In this document: positions 34,004 to 45,823 of the stretch, in pieces | Layout of the letters: every line of letters begins with the position of its first letter | How positions within the stretch are numbered: the first letter of the stretch is position 1 | From: Prosapia bicincta | Lineage: Eukaryota; Arthropoda; Insecta; Hemiptera; Cercopidae | Reading direction: 5' to 3' | Assembly (NCBI GenBank): GCA_036971475.1 | Contig: JBAIZL010000003.1 | Coordinates: 84,166,542 to 84,230,541, forward strand | DNA: 64,000 nucleotides | Made by a program: the position numbers and the translations under genes | The notes under the pieces: generated by a model | The model's input: the letters and a program-made list of their open reading frames with translations, nothing else | Databases searched by the model: none | Told to the model about the DNA's origin: nothing

Positions 34004-34850
34004 TTGGGGTCACTGAACACGAATACGATATCCGTAATGACCCCCGGAGTACCTGGGGCCCAGGGCGAATGACATCAACCTCATCTCCTGGAATTTTCCG
34101 TAAGTACAATATAAAATTGATCGGAACTCGTTATTTGGGGGTTTTTTGGGGTAACTGAACACGAATATAATATCGGCGATGATCCTCGGAGAACCTAGGG
34201 GCTAGGACGGGTAATATCTATATTTCCGTAAGTACACACATAAATACACATACACACACCACACTCACAATCAGTAATTTGTAATTTTGCTATTACATGC
34301 GAACAAGAAATTCATGACGTAAAAAATATTTATAAAATTCTATTATAATAATAATATTGAATGATATTAATAATATTCTATTATTTGAATGATAATCAAT
34401 ATAACTCGTGAGTAACGAGCTGAATTTTTGGAAAATTACAGGATATGAGATAGGTATTATCCGCCCTGGGCCCTAGGTACTCTGAGGATCATTGCCGATA
34501 TTATATTCGTGTTCAGCGACCCCAAAAACCCCCAAGTAAGGAGCTTCGATCAATTTCGAGCCGAATTTATGGAAAATTCAAGGAGATGCCGTAGGTATTA
34601 CCCGGCCTGGGCCCCAGGCACTCCGAGGATCATCGCCGATATTATATTCGTGTTCAGCTACCCCCAAATAACGAGTTTCGATCAATTTTGTATTGTACTT
34701 ACGGAAAATTCCAGATGCGGTTGGTGTCATCCGCCCTGGGCCCCAGGTACTTCGGGGGTCATTACGGATATCATATTCGTGTTCGGTGACCCCAAAAACC
34801 CCCGAGTACTAACATTCGGCCCATTTCTGTGATTATTCAGTTATAAATTT
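34004..34850. repeat. Subrepeats of about 130 bp within the palindrome
   Basis: Units with GAACACGAATA, then a CCTGGGGCCCAGG-like core and GGAATTTTCCGTAAG, occur about twice on the left in plus orientation and at least three times on the right in the opposite orientation. The open frame at 34509-34832 is only a translation of these repeats. Confidence 0.7.
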
Positions 34851-35310
34851 TTTTAAAATCGAGCCAGTGAATGAACTTTTAAAAAATGCATTTTTCTTAT
34901 GCACCGATGCAATTTTGATTTCTTATAAAATGGCTATGTTCACAAACTTTCGTTGTGGCTTCCTGAATCGAATGCAAAAAACCGCATTTCGATCCGACTT
35001 ACCAATTATCGTATGTTTGGCTTATTTTTGTGCTTTATTTCCACGCCCATTAGTTATTATAATTTGTTGTTGTAAACAATTATTCCAATATTAAGTACAA
35101 TTTTTACCCCCTGATGAGGTACCTTTCGGTCACTTGACCTTGACCAATGCCGAATCACTGAATTATTATTCTACTTAGATAAACAGTAGCATAATAATTT
35201 AGTGATTCGACCATGATCAAGTGACCGAAAGGTACGCCACGCCGTACATTTTACAAGGTAAAAATTAGTTTACAATATTATATAATAATTCTATGAAGTC
35301 AGTGCAACGG

Positions 35311-36689
35311 AATAATAATGGACAATATTACATATCACACACACACACGTTACATGTTTTATTAAGCCCAAAAGGTTTTTTTAAAATTATTATATTTTTA
35401 CAAAATTATGCTTTATTAATGATGTACATTCAGTTGGAGTGGAGACAATGGTTTTCTTCTAAAGTTCGCTACACACTACGTTAACAATGGTATGCAGGTG
35501 CACAACAATCAAAACCTGCACCAGAAAAATTATACGTAGGTCACCTTTATATTAACTACATCTACAATACTGAGTTATATAACTCTAACATCCCTAAATA
35601 AAACTTCGAGGGGTGAAGTTTTGCCAGTTTTATTATCTAGATGATGAGAAAGTATATCAAACTGCTGAATAGGGCACTATAAAGGCCGATAGTCCTTACA
35701 TTCATATGTTAGGTTCCCATAGTTGGATTTATTTTAGACATGGCTTCAGTGTCGGTTTTGTAAAATTCCGGCTGAAACTTTTACCGAATCTGGCCTTTTA
35801 TTCATCATAAGTTTTATTTGGGCATGTCCATGAGAATAGGGTGACCTTAAGATGTTAACATGTGGCTTAGTTTTATGTCGTTGAAAAAGACTGAATCATT
35901 ATTAGTTTTTATTAGGAATATGCCTTGAAATGCGACTGTGGTAGTTGCCTTTTGGCTGGTAATTTCTAGAGTCTCTTTATTGGGAAAGGTCGTCAGGTAA
36001 TGGTTTATTTCTGGGCTTGAGTTGATTAGGTTGACCGTGACTTCCAATGCAGTATACTCGCAGTTTTTGGCATTATTATGCACATTTAACAATCTTATTT
36101 GTGGTGCGTTAAAAGGTCAAATGAGCAAAATTATTTGGAATCTATTTTACCATTACAATTATTGTCTAAACCTAAAAATACAGAATTAGATACTAATATT
36201 TACCTTACTTTTGGTATTATTGTTACATAAACGGTTTCATCTTTTGTAAGTATAGAATGTAACTTATACAATTTAAAATAAGTGTTTTCAACAATAAGTA
36301 AGTTTATAAAAAATCAAAATCTTGTTGCTGTTTGTTAATTACTTATTACACATTTGCTATTAGCACTATATACTAAGTATATAACATATAAAATTTTTTC
36401 AGAATCTAATTTACAATTAACTTTAATCTGGTTCTATAATTCCGACATATTTTTTATTTTAGGTTCTGCAGGTAATCTTATATTATAATATTTTGATTAT
36501 TTCCTCATATAGCTCTTGAGTTGATATAACACTAGGATGTACAACACCTAGTTTATGAAATGTAAGAGAGCTTTCCAAATCTGTGTTTACTTGTAACATC
36601 ATGTTATATAAAATGTTCAATTGGTTTAAAATACTTCTAAACTTATTTAGTTCAACAAATACCAACATCATGGACCGAACATCCACACC
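35311..36689. other. Non-coding stretch
   Basis: No gene supported. Two minus-strand frames of about 80 codons (35847-36092 and 36483-36722) have no recognisable similarity. Confidence 0.4.
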
Positions 36690-36760
36690 AGAAAAATAAA
36701 TCAGTGATTCGAAAATGGTCAAGTAACCAAAAGGTACCTCATTAAAAAAGGTAAAATTAG
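36690..36760 (+). repeat. Half copy of the Penelope-linked hairpin
   Basis: AATCAGTGATTCGAAAATGG followed by AGTAACCAAAAGGTACCTCA matches the right half of the hairpins at 33160-33215. It immediately precedes a Penelope-like RT in the same orientation. Confidence 0.6.
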
Positions 36761-36779
36761 TTTTACCTACTGTTTTAAT

Positions 36780-37960
36780 TAGTAAGGAAGAATATGTAAA
36801 TCAAACTGAAAATTTTTGAAAAAGGCAAGTAAAAAGGAGTTTAAAGATAAGACTGAAACATATGAAAAGAAAATTAAAGAAATAGTTGAAAACTCCTAAT
36901 ATATAACTCAAGAAGAGAAATATAAATATGAATCTGAATGTGCCAATAATGAGAGCTCAAGTAAAAATTCATAAAAAAGAATACCCGATTAGACCTATAA
37001 TTAATTATAGAATGCCACTGGCCTATAAATTAGCAAAATAATTAAGAAAAATCTAATAAAAGAAATGGATCTGCTAAATAATAAATTTACTGTGAAAAAT
37101 TCAACCAAGGTTGCTAAAAGAATACAATAAAGAAAGATCACTAATGATTGCAGAATGATTTCGATATAGAAAATCTATACACATCAGTACCAATTGGAGA
37201 GACTATACAATTATTACGGAAAAATTACAAGAACAGAGCCAAAATAAGGATTTGAATAATGAAATTGTTAAATCACTGAAGATAATTTTAAACCTAAACC
37301 AATTTAAGTTTAACAATGAATTATATAAGCCGAAAGACGGCCTAGGGATGGGTAACCCATTATCTGGAATATTAAGCGAGTTTTTCATTCAAGAATTAGA
37401 AGAAAGAATAATAACAACAATATTAGAGAAATTCGATTGTTTAGAATATATGAGGTATGTAGGTGATTTGCTACTAATAGTAAAAGACACTGAAAGAAAA
37501 AAAGGAGATTCTATATTAAAAGAAACCAACAAAATACATAATTTAAAATTCACGATGGAAAAAGAGAATAATGGTAGTTTAAATTTCCTAGACATAAAAC
37601 TAAAAAGAAGAGGGGAATAAATAGAATTTGGAATTTTCAGAAAAGATACATACACTGATAATGTTATTAACGCAAAAATCGAACTGCCCACTAGAACATA
37701 AATTAGAGACATTTTTCTAACAGATTATTAGATACACCGCTAAAAAAAAAGAATATAAAGAAGAACTTAATATAATATTTCAAATTTCTAAGAATAATAT
37801 ATACAACAAAGCAATAAGAAAGTTATTTAGAAAAATTAGAGCAAGAAGAAATCAAATAGAAAGTCACACAAAGGAAATAGAGAGAAAGAAAGGTTCTAAA
37901 TTCGTATATACAGGAGGAGGTTTCTAAATTGAAACATTTTTTCAAGATATATAATATAGA
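36780..37960 (+). pseudogene. Penelope-like element RT remnant
   Basis: Before the RT core, pieces read AQVKIHKKEYPIRPIINYRM near 36958 and, after stops, a SIHISTNW stretch near 37175. The core frame (37252-37620) has ELYKPKDGLGMGNPLSGILS and YMRYVGDLLLIV, then LNFLDIKLKRRGE. The catalytic YVDD reads YVGD (GGT at 37462-37464), removing an essential metal-binding Asp. NKAIRKLFRKIRARRNQIES follows near 37810. No endonuclease domain is seen. Confidence 0.75.
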
Positions 37961-38249
37961 AGTTGCAATTTAAAATTATAAAGTTGTTGGATGCAATAAC
38001 CAAGCGTAGGAGTGGCCCAATAGGAAGAGAGGTTTGGAAGTGGTGGGGGAGTGGTTAACAGTATATAAAGACAAACTCAAAGTTTGAGCAAATAGTACGA
38101 ATTAGGTTTTGAAAATGGAGTTACCCCGAAATGCGTCAACAGAGAAGAATATTGAAAAGTTAGGAATGGCAGAAAAATATACTCAAACATATAGAGATTT
38201 TCCTAACAGAAATGAAGATAAGTATATTAATAATTTCATATTATGAACA
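37961..38249. other. Unassigned segment
   Basis: No supported feature. It may still be element-derived, because it lies between the RT remnant and the duplicated zinc-finger unit. Confidence 0.3.
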
Positions 38250-38510
38250 CTTACTGGGTTTTGTCAAATGAGTCCTCCTGTGTATTAGAATTCATTATGA
38301 TTCTGATGCTGAATAATTTACATAGTGACACCTATAACATTTATTTAGTTTAACATTAATAGGGCCTTTCCTTTGAATGGCTACCCCTATGCAATTTAAA
38401 TGCACCTAATCGTGGAGCTGAATAATTACATTTGTAAGATATTTCTCCAGAATGGGTTCTTATATGAATTTTAAATGTTCTTGAACCTGTAGCTGAATAA
38501 TAATAAAACA
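38250..38510 (-). pseudogene. Degenerate C2H2 zinc-finger array
   Basis: On the minus strand a broken frame reads YSATGSRTFKIHIRTHSGE, then SYKCNYSAPRLGAFKLHRGS. These are fingers of the same CDFSA/HSGEKPYKC family as the exon at 42069-43114, but Cys residues are lost. A related copy is at 54100-54510. Confidence 0.65.
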
Positions 38511-38559
38511 GTACATCACATACATTTGTTAGGTTTTAATCTGTCCATTCCCTCTTACC

Positions 38560-38790
38560 AACAGTTTTTTATTGGGATGATTTGGTGTGTTACCAACAAT
38601 TAAAGGAGCTTTACTGTCTTATTTTCCAGGAAATTTTGGTGATTTTTTACATCAGGAATGAAAATTTTGTCACACCACTCTGTAAACAATGCTGCAGTCA
38701 TCCAATCCTTTAGTTGAATTTTACAAAAGAGAGGGAAGCTGTTTCATCTTTTTAAATGCTCTTGGCATATTTGACTTTCCTATCATTAGA
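38560..38790 (-). pseudogene. Tigger/jerky-like (pogo) transposase remnant
   Basis: On the minus strand it reads MIGKSNMPRAFKKMKQLP, then DWMTAALFTEWCDKIFIPDV and VGNTPNHPN. This is the DDE region of Tigger/jerky proteins (typically KSARPRCFK...WMTS..F.EW...DNAPSHP). At the second catalytic position GNTPNHP replaces DNAPSHP. A matching copy is at 54530-54770. Confidence 0.7.
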
Positions 38791-40140
38791 ATGGGTATTT
38801 AATACCTAATCGTAAATTTCCCACAGTTAAACACTGTAATAGCTTCTTCAGAAGTACTTTTACTTTACTTATTTAAAATTAAAAATTTTCTGTAGTTCAA
38901 AATAAGTGAAACTAAATTTTAACTCTTTAAACCATACAATGTTAAAGAAAGTCTCCGTCAGGAATGATTTGCATCAACAACCAAAGTATCAACAAAGATT
39001 TCAAACATCATTTGATACAATCTATACCTTTGTTTAGTACTCTGATTGTGTTTTTATACTTTTCTGCCTGTAATTTTAATTTATTACCACACATCTATTT
39101 ATAGATTTCTGGTCTTCACAAATTGGAATATTATCTTCAATCTAGTCAGAGAGTCTCATTAGTTTTGGTATCATTTGGATGGTGCTCTTTAATGTCAATA
39201 CATGCCCACAGAAGTAATACAAATACCAGTTATGTTATCACTTCAGTCCTCTGATTCTATATATCTAATGTCCCCTTACTGGCTTCAGCTTGATAATCTT
39301 CATAGTTTCTTCCTTACTCCTCCTATGCCCTCTAGTTAATATTCTCATTATCTTCCTGTTTTAGTAGTATTTCCATTGGCTAAATAGTGTACACGTTCTG
39401 GATCCTTCTAGCAAACTGTATTCTATATTTAAATTGCCTTGCCAATCTTTGGATTATGTTCTTCCATTCTGCTGGTAGTAAATTCATATTTTTTAATAAC
39501 ATACTTTCTCTATAATATAATCAGTTTTAATTAAACCTCTTTCTACTAAACACTTTTCCATAACCATAGAGACATGAAATCAAGTCATAAGTGAGTCAAT
39601 GATGGGAGGGTTTACAAATATTTTGTATACAAAACTAAACTGTTAATACATAGTATCTCTTATTCAATAATATTTTTAGTGTAGACATTCTGATGACTAT
39701 AAACATGACTTTCCCTATGTACTGATGCCAGTTCTGATAAACAATATATGGGCAACTAGCACTAGATGCTGATGTCTTGGATAGATGCAACATTCACGAC
39801 ATCATCAATGGCAGTCATTACTGCCTAACTTTATTTGGATTACTGCCAATAATATTAATTAAATTTATAATTGATTATGATATTCAGCTACTGGGGGTAT
39901 AACACATTTTATCCATGCGCACAAAATGTCTTAAAGTGCTGCAATAATAGTATTGCATTTTAATCCATGCTTTCTGTTTACATTGCAGCACAAACATAGA
40001 CACTGTTATAGTGACACAAATATCATTAGCTAAGTAAGTAATCAATTAATTTTATTCTCTCTATGGCAATAATTTTAAACAATTTATAAAAATATCAAAA
40101 ATTTAAATAATTGAGCAACCAACAATTTGTTCATAAAATT
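38791..40140. repeat. Segmental duplication shared with 54770-55337
   Basis: Long blocks, for example AAACATCATTTGATACAATC and CTCTGATTGTGTTTTTATAC near 39005-39060, recur in the same order at about 54970-55025. No intact gene. Part may be the 5' half of the Tigger remnant. Confidence 0.65.
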
Positions 40141-40992
40141 AGTTCATTTCTTTCTCTTTCTTGAAGAATTAAGTTTTAAGAATGAGAGGTAGGTCTTTTT
40201 CAGAACTGCACAACATAGCAATTATATAATCTTCAAGTTGATGTTGACAAGACGAGATTCTTCCAACAACTGGAAAGTCGTATTTTTGGTTTTTTTATCC
40301 TTATTGTTTTAATATTCGTTTGACCCAAACATCAAGAGGCTAGTTTGTCATACCTCCAAGAATGACTACTAAATCATGTTATCAATTTTATTTTTTTTTT
40401 AAAATAAGTCAAAAGACCACACCCACTGTTTTATTAATCACTAAAATAGGTCTACTGTGTCTCTTCTGAAGTCCAACTGATCTACGCTCCCTTATCCAAC
40501 CAAATGGATCTTGCGATATGTTCATTCATCATCGTGATAAATTTGTGTTCAAACAATAATATTATCACAGGAGTTTTCTAGTTTTCCTGTTCAGAATAAA
40601 ACTTATTGCCAACCACAGTAGCACTTAATACAACAGTTACTCTTTAACTTTTGTTACCAGTTGTTTTTACCATAATTTGATTTTGCTCCTTCTTACTTAT
40701 GCTGTAATTTTGTATCATGATGAAAACAAACATCAATAGCATGATACATTTTTAAAAAATCCATATATAAATTACAGATATTTTAAAAATCAGAATTAAG
40801 AGTTATCTGAAACCTGTGTTTCGATACCTGCGTAAGAGTGCAGCACCTCGCGGAAGGTAAGTTATCAGTTGTTCTACACAAAAGTAAAGAATAAATTAGT
40901 CATATCAGATCTTTATGAGCTACTGGACAAGTAACATACAAGGCTATGTTAGCCCAGTACGATTTGTAATCAGGTTCGCGGCATACAGTAGA
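40141..40992. repeat. 0.85-kb repeat, first copy
   Basis: Runs from TTCTTTCTCTTTCTTGAAGA to GGCATACAGTAGATAT. It is repeated directly at 40993 and again after the LINE at 63083. No coding capacity; it lies in the 3' flank of the zinc-finger exon. Confidence 0.8.
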
Positions 40993-41819
40993 TATTCTTT
41001 CTTTTTCTCGAAGAACAAGTGTTAAGAATGAAAGATAGGTCTTTCTCGGAACTGTTCAACATAGCAATTAATTATAATTATATAATCTGATATGGACAAG
41101 ACAAGATTCTTTCAACAACTGGAAACTTAAACTTGTGGTTTATTTATCCTTATTGTTTTAATATTTATGTTTAACCCATGGATTAAGGGCCTGTGGCTTG
41201 TCATTCCAAGGTATATTCTTGTACAGTTTTCCTGTTCAGAATCAAAACTTATTGCCAACCACAATAGCACTTAACAATTATTCTTAACCATTTGTAACTA
41301 GTTGTTTTTAACATAATTTGCTTTCCCCCCCCCCCTCTTACTTATGCTGATGAAGAAAAAGAAACATAAACATCATGATACATTAAAAAAAAATATATAT
41401 AAAAAATCACAATCAAGAGTTATCTGAAATAATAGAGAACTAGTTCCGATACCTGTGTAAGAGTGCAGCACCTCATGGGAAGGTAAGTTATCAGTTGTTC
41501 TACACGAAAGTAAAGAATAAATAAGTCATATCAGATCTTTATGAGCTCCAAGGCAAGTAACATATAAGGCTATGTTAGTCCAGTACGATTTGTAATGAGG
41601 TTCGTGGCTTACAGTAGATATAAAAATATATAAATCCTAGTAATAACATCCAATTAAAGGGTGACATGATTAATGGAAAAACCAGTAAAACTGAGTCCAG
41701 ATATGAATCGATATATTCAGGATAGGGTCCATTAAATAGAAGATCTGGAGCAATAAACACTATTAGTATTTACACAGCTATACACTGGGGATATACAATC
41801 CTGTGCATTCTGCAATGTG
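40993..41819. repeat. 0.85-kb repeat, second copy
   Basis: Directly repeats the first copy (GAACAAGTGTTAAGAATGAA, the GTGGTTTATTTATCCTTATT block, GAGTGCAGCACCTC). It continues into ATATGAATCGATATATTCAG, which is also present near 63805. Confidence 0.8.
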
Positions 41820-42068
41820 ATAGCATTTGAGACACAATTTTTTCTCATATGGATATTAGGATTGCTTAGTTGTGTTGTTGTATAATAAAAGTTTGTAGGA
41901 TTATTCTCTAGAATGGATTCTTATGTGTATTTTAAAAGAACCTGATAATGTAGCTCAAAAATCACATATTGAACATTTGTAAGGTTTATCTACAGAATGT
42001 GTTTTCATATGGCTTCTAAGACTGCTTAGTTTAAGGTTTTTCTCCGGAATGTATTCTCGTGTTTACTT
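41820..42068 (-). pseudogene. Decayed C-terminal fingers of the zinc-finger exon
   Basis: Beyond the stop of the intact frame, a shifted frame reads SNLKVNTRIHSGEKP. Degraded fingers follow, including LRSHMKTHSVDKPYKCSICD. The array once extended at least two or three fingers further and lost them by a frameshift near 42075. Confidence 0.65.
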
Positions 42069-43114
42069 TCAAGTTACTTGCAGCGTTTGAGTTGCTGAAA
42101 AATCACATTGTGAACATTTGTAAGGGATTTCTCCAGAATGTTTTCTCTTATGTCTTTTCAAATGACTTGATCTGACTGCAGAAGATTCACACTGTGAACA
42201 TTTGTAAGGTTTTTCTCCGGAATGTATTCTCATGTGTACTTTCAAATGACTGGAATGGGCTGCTGAAAAATCACACTGTAAACATTTGTAAGGTTTTTCT
42301 CCGGAATGTATTCTCATGTGTACTCTCAAGCTACTTGTATGAACTGCTGAAAAATCACACTGTAAACATTTGTAAGGTTTTTCTCCGGAATGTATTCTCA
42401 TGTGTACTTTCAAATGACTGGAATGGGCTGCTGAAAAATCACACTGTAAACATTTGTAAGGTTTTTCTCCGGAATGTATTCTCATGTGTACTCTCAAGCT
42501 ACTTGTATGAGCTGTTGAATAATCACACTGTGAACATTTGTAAGGTTTTTCTCCGGAATGTATTCTCATGTGTACTTTCAAAACACCTGATTGGGTTGCA
42601 GAAAAATCACATTCTGGACATTTGTAAGGTTTTTCTTCAGAATGTCTTCTCATATGTCTTTTCAAATGACTTGATTGGGCTGTTGAAAAATCACACTGTA
42701 AACATTTGTAAGGTTTTTCTCTGGAATGGTTTTTCATAAGGGCTCTAAAGTAACTGGAATGTGCAGATGAATAATCACATTGTGGTGTTTTGTAAGGCTT
42801 TAACATAGAAATGGGTTTCAAGAAGTGTTTAATATCTTTTGTCTGTATTGCAGAAAAATCCCATGTTACATGCTTGTAAGATATTTTACGAATATGGCTC
42901 CTGAAGTGGATTATAAGCTTATTTAATTCTGAATTTGTGTAACTACAATGTTTACATGTCAATGACTTTTTGATGTAGTTCTTTGTTCTCACTGAGAGAA
43001 TGCAGGTAGATTTCCAATACATCACAGATGTATCAATCTTGGAACAAAATTCCCTGTGCTCTTCAGTTTGTCCCTTAGTTGTTGTTTTTCCACATGTTTC
43101 ACAACAGACAACAT
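42069..43114 (-). CDS. C2H2 zinc-finger protein, terminal exon
   Basis: The exon starts after an acceptor (TTATCTTTCAG, ending at 43115) in phase 1, although the open frame extends to a Met at 43157. The N-terminal part has DVVCCETCGKTTTKGQ and one weak finger (CKHCSYTNSELNKL). A finger with its first Cys replaced by Thr (KTPQCDYSS) follows, then seven good fingers of the pattern CxxCDFSAxxSSxLxxHMRIH joined by HSGEKPYKC linkers. The last finger is cut short (SATQTLQVT) by a frameshift. Fingers alternate between HSSHLKVH and HTSSLRVH helices as duplicated pairs. It probably binds DNA in the nucleus. Its upstream exons are not identified, so it may be a pseudogene. Confidence 0.7.
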
Positions 43115-43639
43115 CTGAAAGATAAGAGTTATTTCCATTTAGATTTACTTTAAACATTAAATTTTTTTTTTAGGATTACATACATAGACAAATACATATC
43201 GTTAAAGTAATATACTAACACTGTATTTCTATACCAACTAGTAGCCTGCACTTGGAAGTATTACACAGGGGAGACAATCACTAGCTTAATATAACAATAA
43301 TATTTCCATGTTACTCCATAACCATTAAATATATTAAATTGATCAAATACTATGGTTAAATTAGATTGTCTAACGTAATATAATAATTAATACACATCAG
43401 ACATATTTTACAGATTTTTGAGTGAAAGCTGTAGAAGACTGCAAATATTGATAATCTGAATATACCATTGGTAAGTCTAAGTAAAGACATTAATAAATTA
43501 TAGTCTAATTTTATCTATAAGGAATAGTGTGTTGTTTCCTTAATTACTAGTTGTAGAATAAACTCAGTGTGAATCAAAACATTTGGAACTGCATTCTTAT
43601 GTACTGCAATATATGAAGTTGAATATACACAGTGGTGGA
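43115..43639 (-). other. Intron upstream of the zinc-finger exon
   Basis: Closely matches 50751-51176. It includes a (T)n run after the acceptor region and no other exon that I can support. Confidence 0.6.
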
Positions 43640-43707
43640 TAAAAGTATTTACAATAGTAATATATTAACTTCATAAAGTCAGTGCAGCGGCAAAATAATG
43701 GACAACG

Positions 43708-43742
<35 letters not shown>
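43640..43742. repeat. Penelope-element tail and (TA)n
   Basis: TTACAATAGTAATATATTAA followed by CTTCATAAAGTCAGTGCAGC matches the tail of the element at 52715-52765. Both are followed by a TA run. The Helitron is inserted into this TA run. Confidence 0.7.
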
Positions 43743-43745
<3 letters not shown>

Positions 43746-43760
43746 TTATATATATAATTC

Positions 43761-44615
43761 TTCTGTGAGTGTGTATGTCACTGAACTTCTCTTAAACGAT
43801 TGGACCGATTTTGATGAAATTTTTTGTGTGTGTTCAAGGGGATCTGAGAATGGTTTAGATTTACAATTTTGTCCGCTGGACAATGTTTTTTTAATTAATT
43901 TTTAATTTATTAGTAGTTGTTGATTTTGGAATGTTTTACATTGGATCCGACAGACGGCGCTACCATCGCAGTGTCAAATATTAAATATTCAATTTTAATT
44001 TTAGTCTGTCCCGACAGTTAGCGCTGCGATCAAATTTAAAAAATGTTTTGTTATCATTGTGTTATTGTAGAACATGTGCTGGATCAAATATTAAATTAAA
44101 AGGTACTGAGTGTTTTGAGAAGAGTTTTGAAGTGTGCCTAAAAAACTATACATTTTGCGAATTTAGTGCAGAATCGAAGTGAGTATATTTCTTATAATTT
44201 CTTTTATCAAATTTACACGTGCGTTAGTTAATAACTAACCTAACCTACAAATTTATTTGTGTACTATCGGCATCATTAATTTATGACTGTTTCGAGATTT
44301 AAGGGAAAATAAAATAGTATGCAAATAAAATTTAAATAATAATGAAATATTCGATATTTTGAAATCTGTGTCGATAAAAAATCCATCCAAATAAAACTCA
44401 GTGTTAATAAAGAGGCAAATATAAAACGTGAATAAATAAAAATCCATAAAATTAAAGTATAATTTCATAAACAATACATGGAAATTCTATATAGGTTATC
44501 TACATAATTATACTTTTATTTAATTGTTTATTTATTTATTTATTTAATTTTCATCTTTAATAAATCACTCATTTTCGTTATGTATTATTTTACAGTATTT
44601 TCCTTATACAGAAAA
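43761..44615 (+). other. Helitron 5' leader with possible untranslated intron
   Basis: A donor-like GTGAGT is at about 44178, and acceptor-like TTTTACAG and CCTTATACAG lie just before the ATG at 44616. An intron in the leader is therefore plausible, but this is not proven. Confidence 0.4.
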
Positions 44616-45744
44616 ATGCCACGTCTTCGTGGAAGAGCAAAAAACATTGGTCGGCGTACTCGGAACGCCCAATTAGTCCATGATCGTCGGTTAAATAGAT
44701 CAATTGAAGAACACTCAACGGATAATGCAAATTTAAGAGATCAAGTTGCATGTTCACGAGCAAATGAGAATTCAGAGCAACGCGTTCAACGTCTTCATGC
44801 TAATGCATTGAGACAACGAGAGGCACGTCAACGAGCTACCGACGCACATAGAGACCATCACCATCAACAAGTGCAACATAATCGAGCATTGTCACGAGCA
44901 TCATTTAGTCGTCTCACGTTCGAATATGTTCCTGAAATAGATTATTCGTCACATGCACTAATCACGATAGGTAGTATGGACAAAGAGTGTCAATATTGTC
45001 ATGCTTTCAAGTATAAAGGTGAATCAACTGGTTTATGTTGCGCATCTGGAAAAATTTCACTGCCATCGCTAAATCCACCACCGGAACCTTTAAAAACACT
45101 TTTAGCCGGAACCACATCTCAATCGAAATTGTTTTTGCGAAAAATTCGTAAATTCAATTCATGCTTCCAAATGACATCATTTGGAGCAACAAAAATTGTT
45201 CATAATGAAGATGGTCGTAATTTTGAATCTACATTCAAGATTCAAGGTCAGGTGTACCACCAAATTGGTTCATTGCTTCCAATGCCTGATGCCGATCCAA
45301 AATTTCTACAAATTTATTTTATGGGCGATGAGGAGCAACAATCACATACACGCTGCCTTTACAACCATATAGAGCGGATGGAAAAACGAGAAATTGTGGA
45401 TAATTTGCAAACGTTTTTGCAAAACAATAACCAATTGATACGATTGTTTAAGACTCTTTCTAACAGACTGCAAAACGACAACTACGTCATTGTCATTAAA
45501 GCAGACAAAGTGCCCTATGGAGAGCACGCAGGCACATATAATTTTCCAACTATTAATGAAGTTGCAGTCGTTATGGCTGGTGACTCATGTGAACGTCGAG
45601 ATATTCGCATACAATGCAGAGATAATACGATGCAAATAATTCAAGACAATCATCGTTCTTACGATGCTTTGCAGTATCCGTTGATATTTTGGGAAGGAGA
45701 AGATGGATATCATATCAATATTAAACAAAGAAATCCAACTACAG
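44616..45744 (+). CDS. Helitron Rep/helicase, exon 1
   Basis: It starts at the ATG of MPRLRGRAKNIGRRTR. An upstream ATG at 44580 is less likely because acceptor-like sites lie between them. The basic, Arg-rich N-terminus is followed by ECQYCHAFKYKGEST, a zinc-binding segment, and by the helitron-like N-terminal domain (FGATKIVHNEDGRNFESTFK, QVYHQIGSLLP, YDALQYPLIFWEGEDGYH). The exon ends at ACTACAG|GTAAAC. The reading frame resumes exactly after the 79-bp intron, so the protein is continuous. Confidence 0.85.
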
Positions 45745-45823
45745 GTAAACTTATAAATTATCTTAAAATTATTTTATTTTAATCAATAATTTCTGTTAAT
45801 CTCATAATTATATTTATTTGCAG
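45745..45823 (+). other. 79-bp intron of the Helitron gene
   Basis: GTAAAC...TTTATTTGCAG. Removing it restores an open frame from one exon to the other (phase 1). Unspliced RNA hits a stop at 45780-45782. Confidence 0.85.

Larger units (their letters stand above)
33487..35310. repeat. Large imperfect palindrome built from hairpin units
   Basis: The left arm (about 33487-34240) returns in reverse complement as the right arm (about 34440-35310), around an AT-rich spacer of about 200 bp. Matching landmarks include the GATTCAGGAAGCCACAACG region with its inverse near 34950, and ATAATCACAGAAATGG (33963) with its inverse near 34830. The whole is about 1.8 kb. Confidence 0.8.

Noticed and set aside
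34509..34832. 107-codon frame with repeated FGDPKNP-type text
   Set aside because: It is created by the 130-bp subrepeats in the palindrome and is out of frame in neighbouring units.
42194..42739. 181-codon plus-strand frame with repeated NICKVFLRNVFSCVL
   Set aside because: It is the antisense of the repeated zinc-finger units; its repetition mirrors the finger repeats.
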